Below the pieces are notes generated by a model. The model saw nothing but the letters and a program-made list of their open reading frames with translations, was not told the origin of the DNA and made no database searches. This document shows, piece by piece, positions 8,616-17,714 of a stretch of 64,000 nt of DNA. The position numbers and the translations under genes are program-made. Source of the stretch: AWTP1-13 sp963797005 (GTDB lineage: Bacteria > Pseudomonadota > Alphaproteobacteria > Rhizobiales > Hyphomicrobiaceae); assembly GCA_963797005.1 (NCBI GenBank), contig CAWCOF010000006.1, forward strand, positions 1 through 64,000. The letters are read 5' to 3'. The stretch's first letter is position 1. Every line of letters starts with the position of its first letter.

Positions 8616-10058
8616 ATGGACAAACCGACAATCACCCTGGCCAGGAACAAGTGCTATGTCGACGGCCAATGGGTCGGCGAGCCGAAGGTGCCCGTCACCA
8701 ACAAGGCCACCGGCGACGTGATGGCCCGCGTGCCCGACTTCGGCGAGGCCGAGACGCGCGCGGCAATCGAGGCCGCCAGCCGTGCGTTTCCCGGCTGGTC
8801 GAAGCTGCTCGCCAAGGACCGGGCGCGGCTGGTTCGGCGCTGGTACGACCTGATCGTCGAGCATGCCGACGAGCTGGCGCTGCTCTTGACCAACGAGCAG
8901 GGCAAGCCGCTCGCCGAGGCCAAGGGCGAGATCCTCTACGCGGCGGGCTTCATCGAGTTCGCCGCCGAGGAGGCCAAGCGCATCTACGGCGAGACCATCC
9001 CGACCTTCAAGGCGGACGCGCGCATCGTCGTCGTCAAGCAGCCGGTGGGCGTGGTGGCGGCGATTACGCCCTGGAACTTCCCCGCGGCCATGATCACGCG
9101 CAAGGCCGGCCCGGCGCTGGCGGTCGGCTGCACCATGGTGGTCAAGCCCGCTTCCGAGACGCCGCTCACCGCGCTGGCGCTGGCAGCGCTTGCCGAGATG
9201 GCGGGCATCCCCAAGGGCGTCTTCAACGTCGTCACCGGCAAGGCGAGCGCCATCGGCAAGGAGCTGACCGGCAACGCGACCGTGCGCGCGCTCAGCTTCA
9301 CCGGCTCGACCGAGATCGGGCGCATCCTGATGGCGCAGTGCGCGCCCACCATCAAGAAGCTGGGGCTCGAGCTCGGCGGCAACGCGCCGTTCATCGTCTT
9401 CGACGACGCCGACCTCGACAAGGCCGTGGCCGGCGCCATGGCCTCCAAGTACCGCAATGCCGGCCAGACCTGCGTGTGCGCCAACCGCATCTACGTGCAG
9501 GAGGGCGTCTACGACGCGTTCGCCGAGAAGCTCTCCCAGCAGGTGAAGGGGATGAAGGTGGGCGCGGGCACCGACGAGGGCGTCACCACGGGGCCGCTCA
9601 TCAACAAGGCCGCGATCGAGAAGGTCGAGGAGCACGTGGCGGACGCCGTCAAGCACGGCGCCAAGGTGATCCTGGGCGGCCGGAAGCATCCGCTCGGCGG
9701 CAACTTCTACGAGCCGACCATCCTCGTCGACGTCACCTCCGACATGATGGTGGCGCGCGAGGAGACCTTCGGGCCGGTGGCGCCGCTGTTCAAGTTCAAG
9801 ACGGAAGCCGACGTGATCGCCATGGCCAACGACACGCCGTTCGGCCTCGCCGCCTACTTCTACTCGCGCGACATCGGCCGCGTGTGGCGCGTCGGCGAGG
9901 CGCTCGAATGCGGCATCATCGGCATCAACGAGGGCATCATCTCGAGCGAGGTGGCACCCTTCGGCGGCTACAAGCAGTCGGGCCTCGGCCGCGAGGGCTC
10001 CCACCACGCGGTCGAGGAGTACCTCGAGATCAAGTACATGCTGATGGGCGGCCTGTGA
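8616..10058 (+). CDS. gabD: NAD(P)-dependent succinate-semialdehyde dehydrogenase-like aldehyde dehydrogenase
   Basis: A full-length aldehyde dehydrogenase of 480 residues. The cofactor-binding TPWNFP (151-156), the catalytic Glu252 in LELGGNAP and catalytic Cys286 in GQTCVCANR are all present, and the C-terminal FGGYKQSGLGREGS is typical. GQTCVCANR and KPAS-ETPLTA are characteristic of the GabD subgroup, which oxidises succinate semialdehyde to succinate (GABA breakdown). The start at 8616 has GGAGG a few bases upstream. No GABA transaminase gene is adjacent, so the physiological aldehyde is an inference. A large repeat separates it from rpiA. Confidence 0.88.
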   Translation: MDKPTITLARNKCYVDGQWVGEPKVPVTNKATGDVMARVPDFGEAETRAAIEAASRAFPGWSKLLAKDRARLVRRWYDLIVEHADELALLLTNEQGKPLAEAKGEILYAAGFIEFAAEEAKRIYGETIPTFKADARIVVVKQPVGVVAAITPWNFPAAMITRKAGPALAVGCTMVVKPASETPLTALALAALAEMAGIPKGVFNVVTGKASAIGKELTGNATVRALSFTGSTEIGRILMAQCAPTIKKLGLELGGNAPFIVFDDADLDKAVAGAMASKYRNAGQTCVCANRIYVQEGVYDAFAEKLSQQVKGMKVGAGTDEGVTTGPLINKAAIEKVEEHVADAVKHGAKVILGGRKHPLGGNFYEPTILVDVTSDMMVAREETFGPVAPLFKFKTEADVIAMANDTPFGLAAYFYSRDIGRVWRVGEALECGIIGINEGIISSEVAPFGGYKQSGLGREGSHHAVEEYLEIKYMLMGGL

Positions 10059-10068
10059 GGGAGGAACT

Positions 10069-10220
10069 CCCTCTCCCCGCGCGTCGCCAACCTTGCCCTG
10101 CACTCCTCCTGCGCGGGGAGAGGGCCGGGGTGAGGGGCTGCGACACGCGCCGACGTCGGAACAAGATCCTGCCCCTCACCCTAACCCTCTCCCCATGCCA
10201 TAGGGGGCATGGGGAGAGGG
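10069..10220. repeat. Compound palindromic repeat, family 3
   Basis: Two hairpins in a row: CCCTCTCCCCGCGC pairs with GCGCGGGGAGAGGG about 30 bases later, and CCCTCTCCCCATGCC pairs with GGCATGGGGAGAGGG around a short loop. Between them GGTGAGGGG faces CCCCTCACC, so the whole element can also fold as one long stem. CCCTCACCCTAACCCTCTCCCC-type sequences are, from memory, common intergenic repeats in GC-rich proteobacteria. It fills most of the gap between gabD and rpiA. Confidence 0.85.
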
Positions 10221-10245
10221 GACCGCGCGGGCGCGCGAGGCACCC

Positions 10246-10967
10246 ATGAGCGCGGATACCTGGAAGCGGCAGGCGGCGGAGCGGGCGCTGGCGTTCCTCG
10301 AGGACGGCATGAAGCTCGGGCTCGGCACCGGCTCGACGGCGGCCAAGTTCGTCGACCTGGTCGGCGCGCGCGTGAAAGAGGGGCTCGAGCTCACCTGCGT
10401 GCCGACGTCGGAGGCGACCCGCGCGCAGGCCGAGCGGCTGGGCATCCGCGCTCACCACGCTGGAGGAGACGCCCGATCTCGATCTCACCGTCGACGGCGC
10501 CGACGAGCTCGACGGCGAGCTGCGCCTGATCAAGGGCGGCGGCGGGGCGCTGCTGCGCGAGAAGATCGTGGCCATGGCGTCGCGGCGCATGGTGGTCATC
10601 GCCGACGCCTCCAAGCGCGTCGCCACGCTCGGCAAGTTCCCGCTGCCGGTGGAGGTCGTGCCGTTCGGCGTCGCTGCGACCCGCCGGCTGCTCGAACGGC
10701 TGGCCGCGGAAGCGGGCTGCACCGGCGAGATCAGGCTGCGCGGCGAGCCGAAGGCGGGCGGCCGTTCGTCACCGACGGCGGCAATCACCTCCTCGACTGT
10801 GCGTTCGGCCGCATCGAGCAAGCCCGAGGCGCTGGACCAGGCTCTGAAGCGCATCCCGGGCGTGGTGGAGAACGGCCTGTTCCTCGGGCATTGCGAGCAC
10901 CGCCATCGTTGCCGGACCCGACGGCGTGGAGGTGCTGGAGCGCGCCCATGCTCAAGGTCAGGCATGA
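10246..10967 (+). CDS. rpiA: Ribose-5-phosphate isomerase A, four frameshifts in this sequence
   Basis: Interconverts ribose 5-phosphate and ribulose 5-phosphate in the pentose phosphate pathway. Family motifs appear in order across three frames: GLGTGSTAAKFVD, LTVDGADELDGE, IKGGGGALLREKIVA, FVTDGGNHLLDC and VVENGLFLG. They join if one base is removed near 10448, 10822 and 10888 and one is added near 10762; the result is 239 residues ending at the TGA at 10965-10967, the normal family length. Every break falls between perfectly conserved segments, so sequencing error is more likely than decay. The start ATG at 10246 lies just after the repeat element. Confidence 0.85.
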
Positions 10968-11178
10968 AGGCGCGGGTCTGAGCCGTGCGTCCCAAACAAT
11001 TGAACAGTCAACTCTTATCACTGGTCTGTGAATACGTCTTTGCGGACGCGTGCGAACGCCCACCTTCCTCGCCAACGAGCCGAGCCGATTGGCGCGGCGC
11101 AAACCCGATAACTCGATGGACAGGGAGCGGAGTGCGTGGCGGAGGTCCACGGCCCTGCTCCCTGCAGGTAGGCGTATC

Positions 11179-11286
11179 ATGTGGAGTTGGCGTGAAGAGC
11201 TGCGCGAGATCTTCTGGCTTGTCCTGATTGTGGGCGGAATCTCGACGCTGGCCGTTTCGTTTGCGGTCGCCGTGGCGGTCGTCTGA
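11179..11286 (+). CDS. Small single-pass membrane peptide (35 residues)
   Basis: The frame from the ATG at 11179 encodes a peptide with a charged N terminus (MWSWREELREIF) and one hydrophobic helix covering the rest. An AGGTAGG sequence lies about seven bases upstream. The composition, an amphipathic charged start then a clean transmembrane segment, is typical of genuine small membrane proteins. The 211 bases between rpiA and this start hold no other gene I can support. The frame also extends upstream to 11050, but that part is not protein-like. Confidence 0.45.
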   Translation: MWSWREELREIFWLVLIVGGISTLAVSFAVAVAVV

Positions 11287-11373
11287 GCCGGGGCGGTCCG
11301 AGGCGCGACGCGGGACTGGAAAGCGGCTAAGGTGCGCCCCCGTCGGGTGGCAAACGGCCGAGGAACAATTTCC

Positions 11374-11874
11374 ATGCCCTATCGCGCGTTACTGCTGGCG
11401 GCGGCCGTGCTGGCGCTGTCGCTCAATACCCCTTCCGCGCGCGCGCAGACGGCGCCGGACGCCGCCCGCCTGGCCGCGGCCAGGGAGATGATGCAGGTCG
11501 CCGGCGTCGCCCGGCAGTTCTCGCAAGTGATGCCGGTGCTGATGCGGCAGCTCGCGCAGGGCTTCGTTGCCGTCGCGCCGGACAAGGCCGAGGTGATAAC
11601 CGACGTCTTCGCCAAGCTCGGCGGCAAGTTCGACGAGCGCAAGGGCGAGCTGATCGACCAGATCGCCGCGCTCTATGCCGAGCAGCTGAACCTCGAGGAG
11701 CTCAACGCCGTCATCGGCTTCTACCGGTCGCCCGCCGGTGCGAAGATGATGTCCATCCAGCCGCAGGTGATGCGCCAGTCCATGCTGCTGGGGCAGCGCT
11801 GGGGCGCGCAGCTCGGGCGCGAGATCGAGGCGGAGGCGCGCCGCGAGCTCAAGAAGCGCGGGATCGAGCTGTGA
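11374..11874 (+). CDS. DUF2059 domain-containing secreted protein
   Basis: The 166-residue precursor has a signal peptide (about residues 1-23, ending in an Ala-Arg-Ala cleavage region) and an all-helical DUF2059 domain. Signature features are AAREMMQVAGVARQF near the start, LAALYAEQ-like helix content, and LNAVIGFYRSPAGAKMMSIQP in the second half, where the FY-x-SP-x-G motif is the family hallmark. The function of DUF2059 is unknown; members are periplasmic. The ATG at 11374 fits the signal peptide. Glutathione reductase follows after about 200 bases that contain two copies of TTGACGCGCGAT (11901-11912 and 11948-11959). Confidence 0.85.
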   Translation: MPYRALLLAAAVLALSLNTPSARAQTAPDAARLAAAREMMQVAGVARQFSQVMPVLMRQLAQGFVAVAPDKAEVITDVFAKLGGKFDERKGELIDQIAALYAEQLNLEELNAVIGFYRSPAGAKMMSIQPQVMRQSMLLGQRWGAQLGREIEAEARRELKKRGIEL

Positions 11875-12077
11875 GGCAGACCGGGCGTCTGCCCTCGAGG
11901 TTGACGCGCGATTTGCGATTGGAGAGGGTGGCGGCGCCTATAAAGGATTGACGCGCGATGCTGCGTATTCTCCGCCTTTGCGGTGTAGCCGCGCTGCTTG
12001 AGAGGCGTGATGCTGTTCTTCTCTCGGCATGGCTGACGCTGGTCGAAGGAGCAGCCCAAGGGGGTGAATGGCGGCAG

Positions 12078-13499
12078 ATGAGCGACTACGACTTTGACCT
12101 GTTTGTCGTCGGCGGCGGATCGGGCGGGGTGCGTGCGGCGCGCATTGCCGCCGGCCACGGCGCCAAGGTGGCGATCGCGGAGGAATATCGCTTCGGCGGC
12201 ACCTGCGTGATCCGGGGCTGCGTGCCCAAGAAGCTCTTCGTCTACGCCAGCCGGTTCAAGGACGAGTTCGAGGACGCGGCGGGCTTCGGCTGGACGGTCG
12301 CGCCGCCGACCTTCGACTGGCCGACCCTGGTCGCCAACAAGGACGCGGAGATCGCGCGCCTGGAGGGCCTCTACCGCGGCGGCCTCGAGCGGGCGGGCGC
12401 CACGCTTCTGCACGGTCGCGCCGAGCTCATCGATGCGCATACGCTGATCACGCAGCCGGGCGGGCACAAGATCACGGCTGCCACCATCCTGATTGCCACC
12501 GGCGGGCGCCCCTCGGTGCCGGACCTGCCCGGCGTCGGCCACGCCATCACCTCCAACGAGGCGTTCCATCTCGAGACGCTGCCCAAGTCGATCGCGATCG
12601 TCGGCGGCGGCTACATCGCGGTGGAGTTCGCCGGCATCTTCGCCGGCCTCGGCGTCGACACGACGCTCCTCTACCGCGGCCCGAAGATCCTGCGCGGGTT
12701 CGACGAGGAGCTGCGCGACCATCTGACCCAGGAGCTTTTCAAGCGCGGCATCGATGTCGTGTGCAACGCGAAACCTGCGGCCATCGACAAGCGCCGGTCG
12801 CGATTTCTCGTCTCGCTGGAGGGCGGCAAGACGATCGACACCCATCTTGTCATGTTCGCCACCGGCCGCGCCCCCAACACGGGCGGCCTCGGCCTGGAAG
12901 CGGCAGGCGTCGAGATGGGGGTCGACGGCGAGATCATCGTCGATGAATACTCCCGCACGTCGGCGGACAACATCTATGCCGTGGGCGACGTGACCGACCG
13001 CTTCAACCTGACGCCGGTCGCCATCCGCGAGGGCCACGCCTTCGCCGACACCGTGTTCGGCAAGAGGCCTACCGTGCTCGACCATGGGCTGGTGCCGACG
13101 GCGGTCTTCTCCACGCCCGAGGTCGCGACCGTCGGGCTGACGGAGGAAGACGCGTGCGCCGAGTATGCGAGGGTCGACGTCTACAAGGCGAACTTCCGCC
13201 CCCTGAAGCACACGCTCTCGGGTCGCGACGAGCGCATGTTCATGAAGCTGCTGGTCGACGGCGACAGCGATCGCGTCGTCGGCTGTCACGTGATGGGCAC
13301 GGATGCCGCCGAGATCGTGCAGATGGCCGCAATCGCCATGAAGCTCAAGGCCACCAAGGCCGACTTCGACGCGACGGTTGCGCTGCATCCGACCGCGTCG
13401 GAGGAGCTCGTCACGCTGCGCGAGAAGTGGGTGGCGCCGGTCAAGCCCGCTGCGAAGAAGCCGCGCGGGCGCAAGCGGGGCTACGATGAGCAGGCTTGA
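12078..13499 (+). CDS. gor: Glutathione-disulfide reductase
   Basis: An NADPH- and FAD-dependent cytoplasmic enzyme that reduces glutathione disulfide. The 473-residue protein has the FAD-binding GGGSGG (12-17), the redox-active disulfide Cys43-x4-Cys48 in GGTCVIRGCVPKK, the NADPH-site GGGYIAVEFA, an ATGRAPNT segment, an AVGDVTDR FAD motif and the C-terminal LHPTASEE with the catalytic His-Glu pair. This matches the plant/proteobacterial Gor type rather than lipoamide dehydrogenase. The ATG at 12078 was chosen over an in-frame 11958 because the family begins YDFDLFVVGGG. Its end overlaps the next gene by 14 bases. Confidence 0.93.
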   Translation: MSDYDFDLFVVGGGSGGVRAARIAAGHGAKVAIAEEYRFGGTCVIRGCVPKKLFVYASRFKDEFEDAAGFGWTVAPPTFDWPTLVANKDAEIARLEGLYRGGLERAGATLLHGRAELIDAHTLITQPGGHKITAATILIATGGRPSVPDLPGVGHAITSNEAFHLETLPKSIAIVGGGYIAVEFAGIFAGLGVDTTLLYRGPKILRGFDEELRDHLTQELFKRGIDVVCNAKPAAIDKRRSRFLVSLEGGKTIDTHLVMFATGRAPNTGGLGLEAAGVEMGVDGEIIVDEYSRTSADNIYAVGDVTDRFNLTPVAIREGHAFADTVFGKRPTVLDHGLVPTAVFSTPEVATVGLTEEDACAEYARVDVYKANFRPLKHTLSGRDERMFMKLLVDGDSDRVVGCHVMGTDAAEIVQMAAIAMKLKATKADFDATVALHPTASEELVTLREKWVAPVKPAAKKPRGRKRGYDEQA

Positions 13500-14241
13500 G
13501 GGGCGCATCGCCCTGGTGACGGGGGCGGGCTCCGGCATCGGCCGCGCGATGGCCCGACTGTTCGCCGCGGAGGGCGCGCACGTCTACGTCACCGATGTCG
13601 ACGGGGCGGCGGCGGAGACGGTGGCGGGCGAGATCGTCAAGTCGGGCGCCGGCGCGGTGGCCATCACCGCCGACGTGTCGCGCGGGCAGGACGTCACCGC
13701 CATGTTGCGCGCCGTCGAGAAGGCGCACGGCCGGCTCGACGTGCTGGTCAACAATGCGGGCCTCAACGTGCGCGGCGACTTCCGCCACCTGAGCGATGCC
13801 GACTGGGTCAAGATCCGCGAGGTCAACCTGGACGGCGTGGTGCGCGTCGCCCGCGACGGCTTTGCCCTGCTGCAGGCCTCCGGGCGCGGCTCGCTCGTCA
13901 ACGTCGCCTCGATCATGGCACACCGGGGCCTGCGCCAGCTCGCCGCCTACTCCGCCACCAAGGGCGCGATCACGGCGCTGACGCGCGGTCTCGCCGTCGA
14001 GTATGCGCCCTACAAGATACGGGTGAATGCGATCTGTCCGGGCTTCGTGGAGACGGCGCTGACCGAGCGCGCGTTGAAAAATCCCGGCATCGCCAAGGCA
14101 CTCATCAACTCCACCCCGCTGCGCCGCTTCGGTGCGCCCGAGGAGATCGCCAAGGCGGCCCTGTTCCTTGCCGGCGACGACGCATCCTATGTGACGGGCG
14201 CGGAGCTTGCCGTCGACGGCGGCATGTCGGCCGGGCTTTAG
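13486..14241 (+). CDS. Short-chain dehydrogenase/reductase (classical SDR)
   Basis: A 251-residue NAD(P)-dependent oxidoreductase. It has the TGAGSGIG cofactor motif (12-19), NNAG (89-92), and the catalytic Ser142, Tyr155 and Lys159 (YSATK). The C-terminal VTGAELAVDGGMSAGL is typical. An aspartate at the end of the second strand (VTDVDG, 35-40) suggests NAD preference. The ATG at 13486 overlaps the gor gene by 14 bases, so translation is probably coupled. The substrate cannot be told from sequence; family members range from 3-oxoacyl reductases to sugar and alcohol dehydrogenases. Confidence 0.88.
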   Translation: MSRLEGRIALVTGAGSGIGRAMARLFAAEGAHVYVTDVDGAAAETVAGEIVKSGAGAVAITADVSRGQDVTAMLRAVEKAHGRLDVLVNNAGLNVRGDFRHLSDADWVKIREVNLDGVVRVARDGFALLQASGRGSLVNVASIMAHRGLRQLAAYSATKGAITALTRGLAVEYAPYKIRVNAICPGFVETALTERALKNPGIAKALINSTPLRRFGAPEEIAKAALFLAGDDASYVTGAELAVDGGMSAGL

Positions 14242-14253
14242 ACGGAGACTGCC

Positions 14254-14460
14254 ATGGACGAGACGACGATCGATCGCGACGCGATGGGCAAGCTGGCCAA
14301 GGCGCTCGCGTTCATCTGCGGGGCCGATCACCCCACCACCGTCGCCCTCAAGACAGCCGCCGAGAGCGGCACGGAGCGGGACATCAAGAATGCCCGCACC
14401 CTGTTCCTGAGATTAAAGCAGAGCGACCGCCGGGCGGCGCTGACGATGCTGCAGGATTGA
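14254..14460 (+). CDS. Small conserved-looking hypothetical protein
   Basis: A 68-residue soluble, helical and charged protein beginning 12 bases after the SDR stop, with a purine-rich GGAGA just upstream of its ATG. Composition and codon use match its neighbours, so it is probably real and in the same operon. I do not recognise a family; the C-terminal RLKQSDRRAALTML suggests an amphipathic helix. Confidence 0.6.
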   Translation: MDETTIDRDAMGKLAKALAFICGADHPTTVALKTAAESGTERDIKNARTLFLRLKQSDRRAALTMLQD

Positions 14461-14487
14461 TCTCAACGCAGCGAACGGCGCCCCGGC

Positions 14488-14871
14488 TCAGTGCCGCCAC
14501 TTCTTGCGGGGCGAGCGGCTGCCGGTCCGGGCGCGCTTGTCGAGCTCGGTTGCCAGCGCGATGAGGCGTTGGATCAGAGGCCGGATTTCCGGGACGATGG
14601 CCTGCAGCCGCCTCACCTCGGCGCGCTCGGCGGCGGTGATCTCCTCCTTCTGCCAGCGGGAGAGCTGCCGTGCGTGAAAGGAGAGAAGCTCGAGCGCATC
14701 TTTTGCCTCCTGCAGCGTGAATTCGACGAGCGGAGGGGGAAGCTTGGCGGCCGGGTCGGCGAGCAGGTTCTTGATGCGGCTGATGTCGGCCTTGAGAATG
14801 TGCTCCGCGCCATCGATGAGATCACGGATCTCCGGCAGCGCCGAGATGGGCTGGAAGGCTGGGGAGGGCAT
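14488..14871 (-). CDS. Uncharacterised helical protein
   Basis: A 127-residue protein, largely alpha-helical and charged, with a heptad-like central region (ALELLSFHARQLSRWQKEEI) and a basic C-terminal tail (RSPRKKWRH). No named family is recognised. The ATG at 14871 was preferred because the longer in-frame version starting at 14952 adds a Cys/Arg-rich, unlikely N terminus. It is convergent with the small gene before it, with stops about 28 bases apart. Confidence 0.55.
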   Translation of the reverse strand: MPSPAFQPISALPEIRDLIDGAEHILKADISRIKNLLADPAAKLPPPLVEFTLQEAKDALELLSFHARQLSRWQKEEITAAERAEVRRLQAIVPEIRPLIQRLIALATELDKRARTGSRSPRKKWRH

Positions 14872-15429
14872 CAGTATTTTCCTGTGTGGGCTGCCAAGCC
14901 GGAGCCTCAATCTAGCAGGTGAGGTGCACCAGGCTGGTGCGCAATCGCACAATTCCGGAGCAGGGCAGGTCGGGCCAGGATGGAGAATTGCCCCGGTGTC
15001 GCGGCGAGAGAGTGTGCTGGTGCTCGAAGCGGGCGAGGGCGCCGGGATGACGTTGCGGGGCGCGCGGACGTCTCTGCCTGCGTTCCCGGAAGCCTAGCCC
15101 GGCTTCTCGAAGCCGGGGCGAGGCTGTCCGGGATCTTGCCCGGCAGTTTTCAACCCCGCGTTTTCGCGGCACGGCTCCGTGCACCCCAGAGGCGGGCAAG
15201 ACCCCGGCTGAAGCGCCGGATGCGATCTCGATCGATCCAGGCACTTCGCCGGGGACGCAAGGGGCGCCGTGGCCGTTGACGCCGATAGCCGGATGCGCGT
15301 GTCCGGCCGGTCCGTCATGGCTGGCATATCATCGGAAGGGGTTGACCCGCGGCCGCGCGCACCGCGAATATTTGTGGCGGCAGTTGCCCGGTGAGCAAAA
15401 GAAGCGCTGCCACGGGCAAGGGAGGCTCC
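14872..15429. other. Intergenic region with a stable hairpin
   Basis: No gene is supported in these roughly 560 bases. The clearest structure is a perfect 8-bp hairpin at 15098-15117 (CCCGGCTT, CTCG loop, AAGCCGGG) without a following T-run, so it is not an obvious intrinsic terminator. The region must hold the divergent promoters for the helical protein gene and the monooxygenase gene. Confidence 0.5.
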
Positions 15430-17118
15430 ATGGCAAAGGCGAAGGCGGCAAAAAAGTCGCCGGCGGCGACGGCGAAGGGTCCTCGGCAGGCGCCGGCCCG
15501 CAAGGTGGCGGCGCGCACGCAGAGCGCGTTCGATGCGCTGATCATCGGCGCGGGGTTCTCGGGCCTCTACCAGCTCCACTGCTTGCGCGACCGGCTCGAC
15601 CTGTCCGTGGTTGTCCTGGAGCAGGGCGACGGCGTCGGCGGCACCTGGTACTGGAACCGCTATCCCGGCGCGCGCTGCGATTCGGAGAGCCACGCCTACT
15701 GCTTCACCTTCGACGAGAAGCTGTACAAGGAGTGGCAGTGGAGCGAGCGCTATCCTGCCCAGGCGGAGGTGCGGCGCTATCTCGATCACGTCGCCGACCG
15801 CTTCGACTTGAAGCGCAGCATCCGCTTCGGCACGCGCGTTGTGGCCGCGCACTACGACGAGGCGGCCAACCGCTGGCAGGTGACGACGCAAGCGGGCGAG
15901 CAGCTCACCGCGAAGTTCCTGATTGCGGCGGTGGGCTGCCTTTCCACCGCCAACGTGCCGAGCATCCCCGGCCTCGACAGCTTTAAGGGCCGCTGGGTGC
16001 ACACCGGGCAGTGGCCGCACGAGGGCGTCGATTTCGCGGGCAAGCGCGTCGGGCTGATCGGCACGGGCTCGACCGGCATCCAGGCGGCGCCGGCGATCGC
16101 CGAGACGGCCGGACACCTCACGGTCTTCCAGCGCACGGCCAACTACAGCGTGCCGGCCCGCAACGCGCCTCTCACGCCCGAGTTCCAGCGCTATGTGCGC
16201 CAGAACTACCCCGAGATCGCGCGCACCATGCGCCAGACCCCGAACGGCCACACCTTCGTCATCGAGGACCGGTCGGTGTTCGACGTCGCGCCGGAGGAAC
16301 GCCAGGCGATCTACGAGGCGGCCTGGGAAGTGGGCGGCCTGCAGTTCCGCGCCGCCTTCCGCGACCTGCTGGCCGACAAGGCGGCCAACGACACCGCCGC
16401 CGACTTCATCAAGAGCAAGATCCGCCAGATCGTGAAGGACAAGGCGACGGCGGAGAAGCTCGCCGATATCGACCACCCCTACGCCGCCAAGCGGCCGCCG
16501 ATCGACACCGACTATTTCGAGACCTTCAATCGGGACAACGTGGCGCTGGTCGACGTGCGCGCCGACCCGATCGAGGCGATCACGCCGGCCGGCATCCGCA
16601 CGCGCAGCGGCGCCGAATATCCGCTCGACATCATCGTCTTCGCCACCGGCTTCGACGCCATGACCGGCCCGCTGCTGCGCATGGACATCCGCGGCCGCGA
16701 CGGGCTGCCGCTGGCCGAGGCCTGGAAGGCGGGCCCGCGCAACTATTTGGGCCTGCAAGTGGCGGGCTTTCCCAACCTCTTCACGATCACGGGCCCGGGC
16801 AGCCCATCCGTGCTCTGCAACATGCCGGTGGCGATCGAGCAGCACGTGGACTGGATCACCGGCTGCATCGCCCACATGCGCGCCAGGGGGCTCGAGCGGA
16901 TCGAGGCGCAGCCGGAGGCCGTGGAGCGCTGGGTGAAGGAGGTCAACGTCGCCGCCGACGCCACCTTGCTGCCGCAGGTGCCGCACTCCTGGTATGTGGG
17001 CGCCAACATTCCCGGCAAGCCGCGCGTGTTCATGCCCTACGCGGGGGGCATGGCGCACTATCGCCACATCTGCGACGGCGTCGCCGCCAGGGGCTACGAG
17101 GGGTTCGCGCTGAGCTGA
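15430..17118 (+). CDS. Flavin-containing monooxygenase, Baeyer-Villiger type
   Basis: An FAD- and NADPH-dependent monooxygenase of 562 residues, resembling cyclohexanone/phenylacetone monooxygenases that insert oxygen next to a ketone. The FAD-binding GAGFSG (40-45), the GGTWYWNRYPGARCD segment, the Baeyer-Villiger fingerprint FKGRWVHTGQWPHE (185-198) and the second nucleotide-binding GTGSTG (211-216) are all present. The ATG at 15430 has a strong GGAGG four bases upstream; an in-frame GTG at 15391 is less likely. Its first 30 residues are a Lys/Ala-rich tail not typical of the family. The natural substrate is unknown. Confidence 0.88.
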   Translation: MAKAKAAKKSPAATAKGPRQAPARKVAARTQSAFDALIIGAGFSGLYQLHCLRDRLDLSVVVLEQGDGVGGTWYWNRYPGARCDSESHAYCFTFDEKLYKEWQWSERYPAQAEVRRYLDHVADRFDLKRSIRFGTRVVAAHYDEAANRWQVTTQAGEQLTAKFLIAAVGCLSTANVPSIPGLDSFKGRWVHTGQWPHEGVDFAGKRVGLIGTGSTGIQAAPAIAETAGHLTVFQRTANYSVPARNAPLTPEFQRYVRQNYPEIARTMRQTPNGHTFVIEDRSVFDVAPEERQAIYEAAWEVGGLQFRAAFRDLLADKAANDTAADFIKSKIRQIVKDKATAEKLADIDHPYAAKRPPIDTDYFETFNRDNVALVDVRADPIEAITPAGIRTRSGAEYPLDIIVFATGFDAMTGPLLRMDIRGRDGLPLAEAWKAGPRNYLGLQVAGFPNLFTITGPGSPSVLCNMPVAIEQHVDWITGCIAHMRARGLERIEAQPEAVERWVKEVNVAADATLLPQVPHSWYVGANIPGKPRVFMPYAGGMAHYRHICDGVAARGYEGFALS

Positions 17119-17189
17119 TCTGGCTCAGGCGCCTTGCCCTCTCACGGCGTTGGTGGCTTGCCGGCACCTCGAGCGACTTCCCGCGAAGA

Positions 17190-17714
17190 TCATTTGTTGG
17201 CCGACTGCATGGCCTTCATCGCCGCGCGCATCTCCTTTTCGGTGACGTCGCGCTGGTGGGTGGCGACCGACCAGCGGTGCCCGAACGGGTCCTCGATGAC
17301 GCCGTAGCGGTCGCCCCAGAACATGTCGGCGACGGGCATCTTGACGGTCGCACCGGCCTTGACCGCGCGCTTGACGAACTGGTCGACGTCATCGACATAG
17401 AGATGGATCGTCACCGGCGTGCCCTTGAGCGCCTTGGGCGAGAGCGCGCCCCATTCGCGCATCTCGTCCACCAGCATCACCGAGGAGCCGCAAACATCGA
17501 TCGAGGCGTGCATGAGCTTGCCGTCCTTGCCCGCCAGTCGGCTCTTCTCGACCGCGCCGAACGCCTTCTTGTAGAAGGCGATTGCGTCCGCCGCGCCGGC
17601 GCACACGAGATGCGGGGAAAGCACCATCATGCCGGCGGGAATTGGCTTGGCCTTCGCTTTCCGCTTCGCGGCGGCGGCTTTACTTTTTGCTTTCGCTTTC
17701 AGCTTCATCTTCAT
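17190..17714 (-). CDS. VOC family protein (PhnB/glyoxalase-like)
   Basis: A 174-residue protein with one vicinal-oxygen-chelate domain made of paired beta-alpha-beta units: an N-terminal half (LSPHLVCAGAADAIAFYKKAFGA) and a C-terminal half ending MFWGDRYGVIEDPFGHRWSVATH. That ending is typical of the PhnB-like subgroup, whose roles include antibiotic or metabolite binding; the exact activity is unknown. The first 24 residues are a Lys/Ala-rich tail similar in style to that on the neighbouring monooxygenase. Its start overlaps the stop of a small upstream frame in an ATGA arrangement. Confidence 0.85.
   Translation of the reverse strand: MKMKLKAKAKSKAAAAKRKAKAKPIPAGMMVLSPHLVCAGAADAIAFYKKAFGAVEKSRLAGKDGKLMHASIDVCGSSVMLVDEMREWGALSPKALKGTPVTIHLYVDDVDQFVKRAVKAGATVKMPVADMFWGDRYGVIEDPFGHRWSVATHQRDVTEKEMRAAMKAMQSANK

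Noticed and set aside
15094..17067. 657-codon minus-strand frame opposite the monooxygenase
   Set aside because: High GC creates long antisense frames; the protein has no domain and the sense strand has a full Baeyer-Villiger enzyme.
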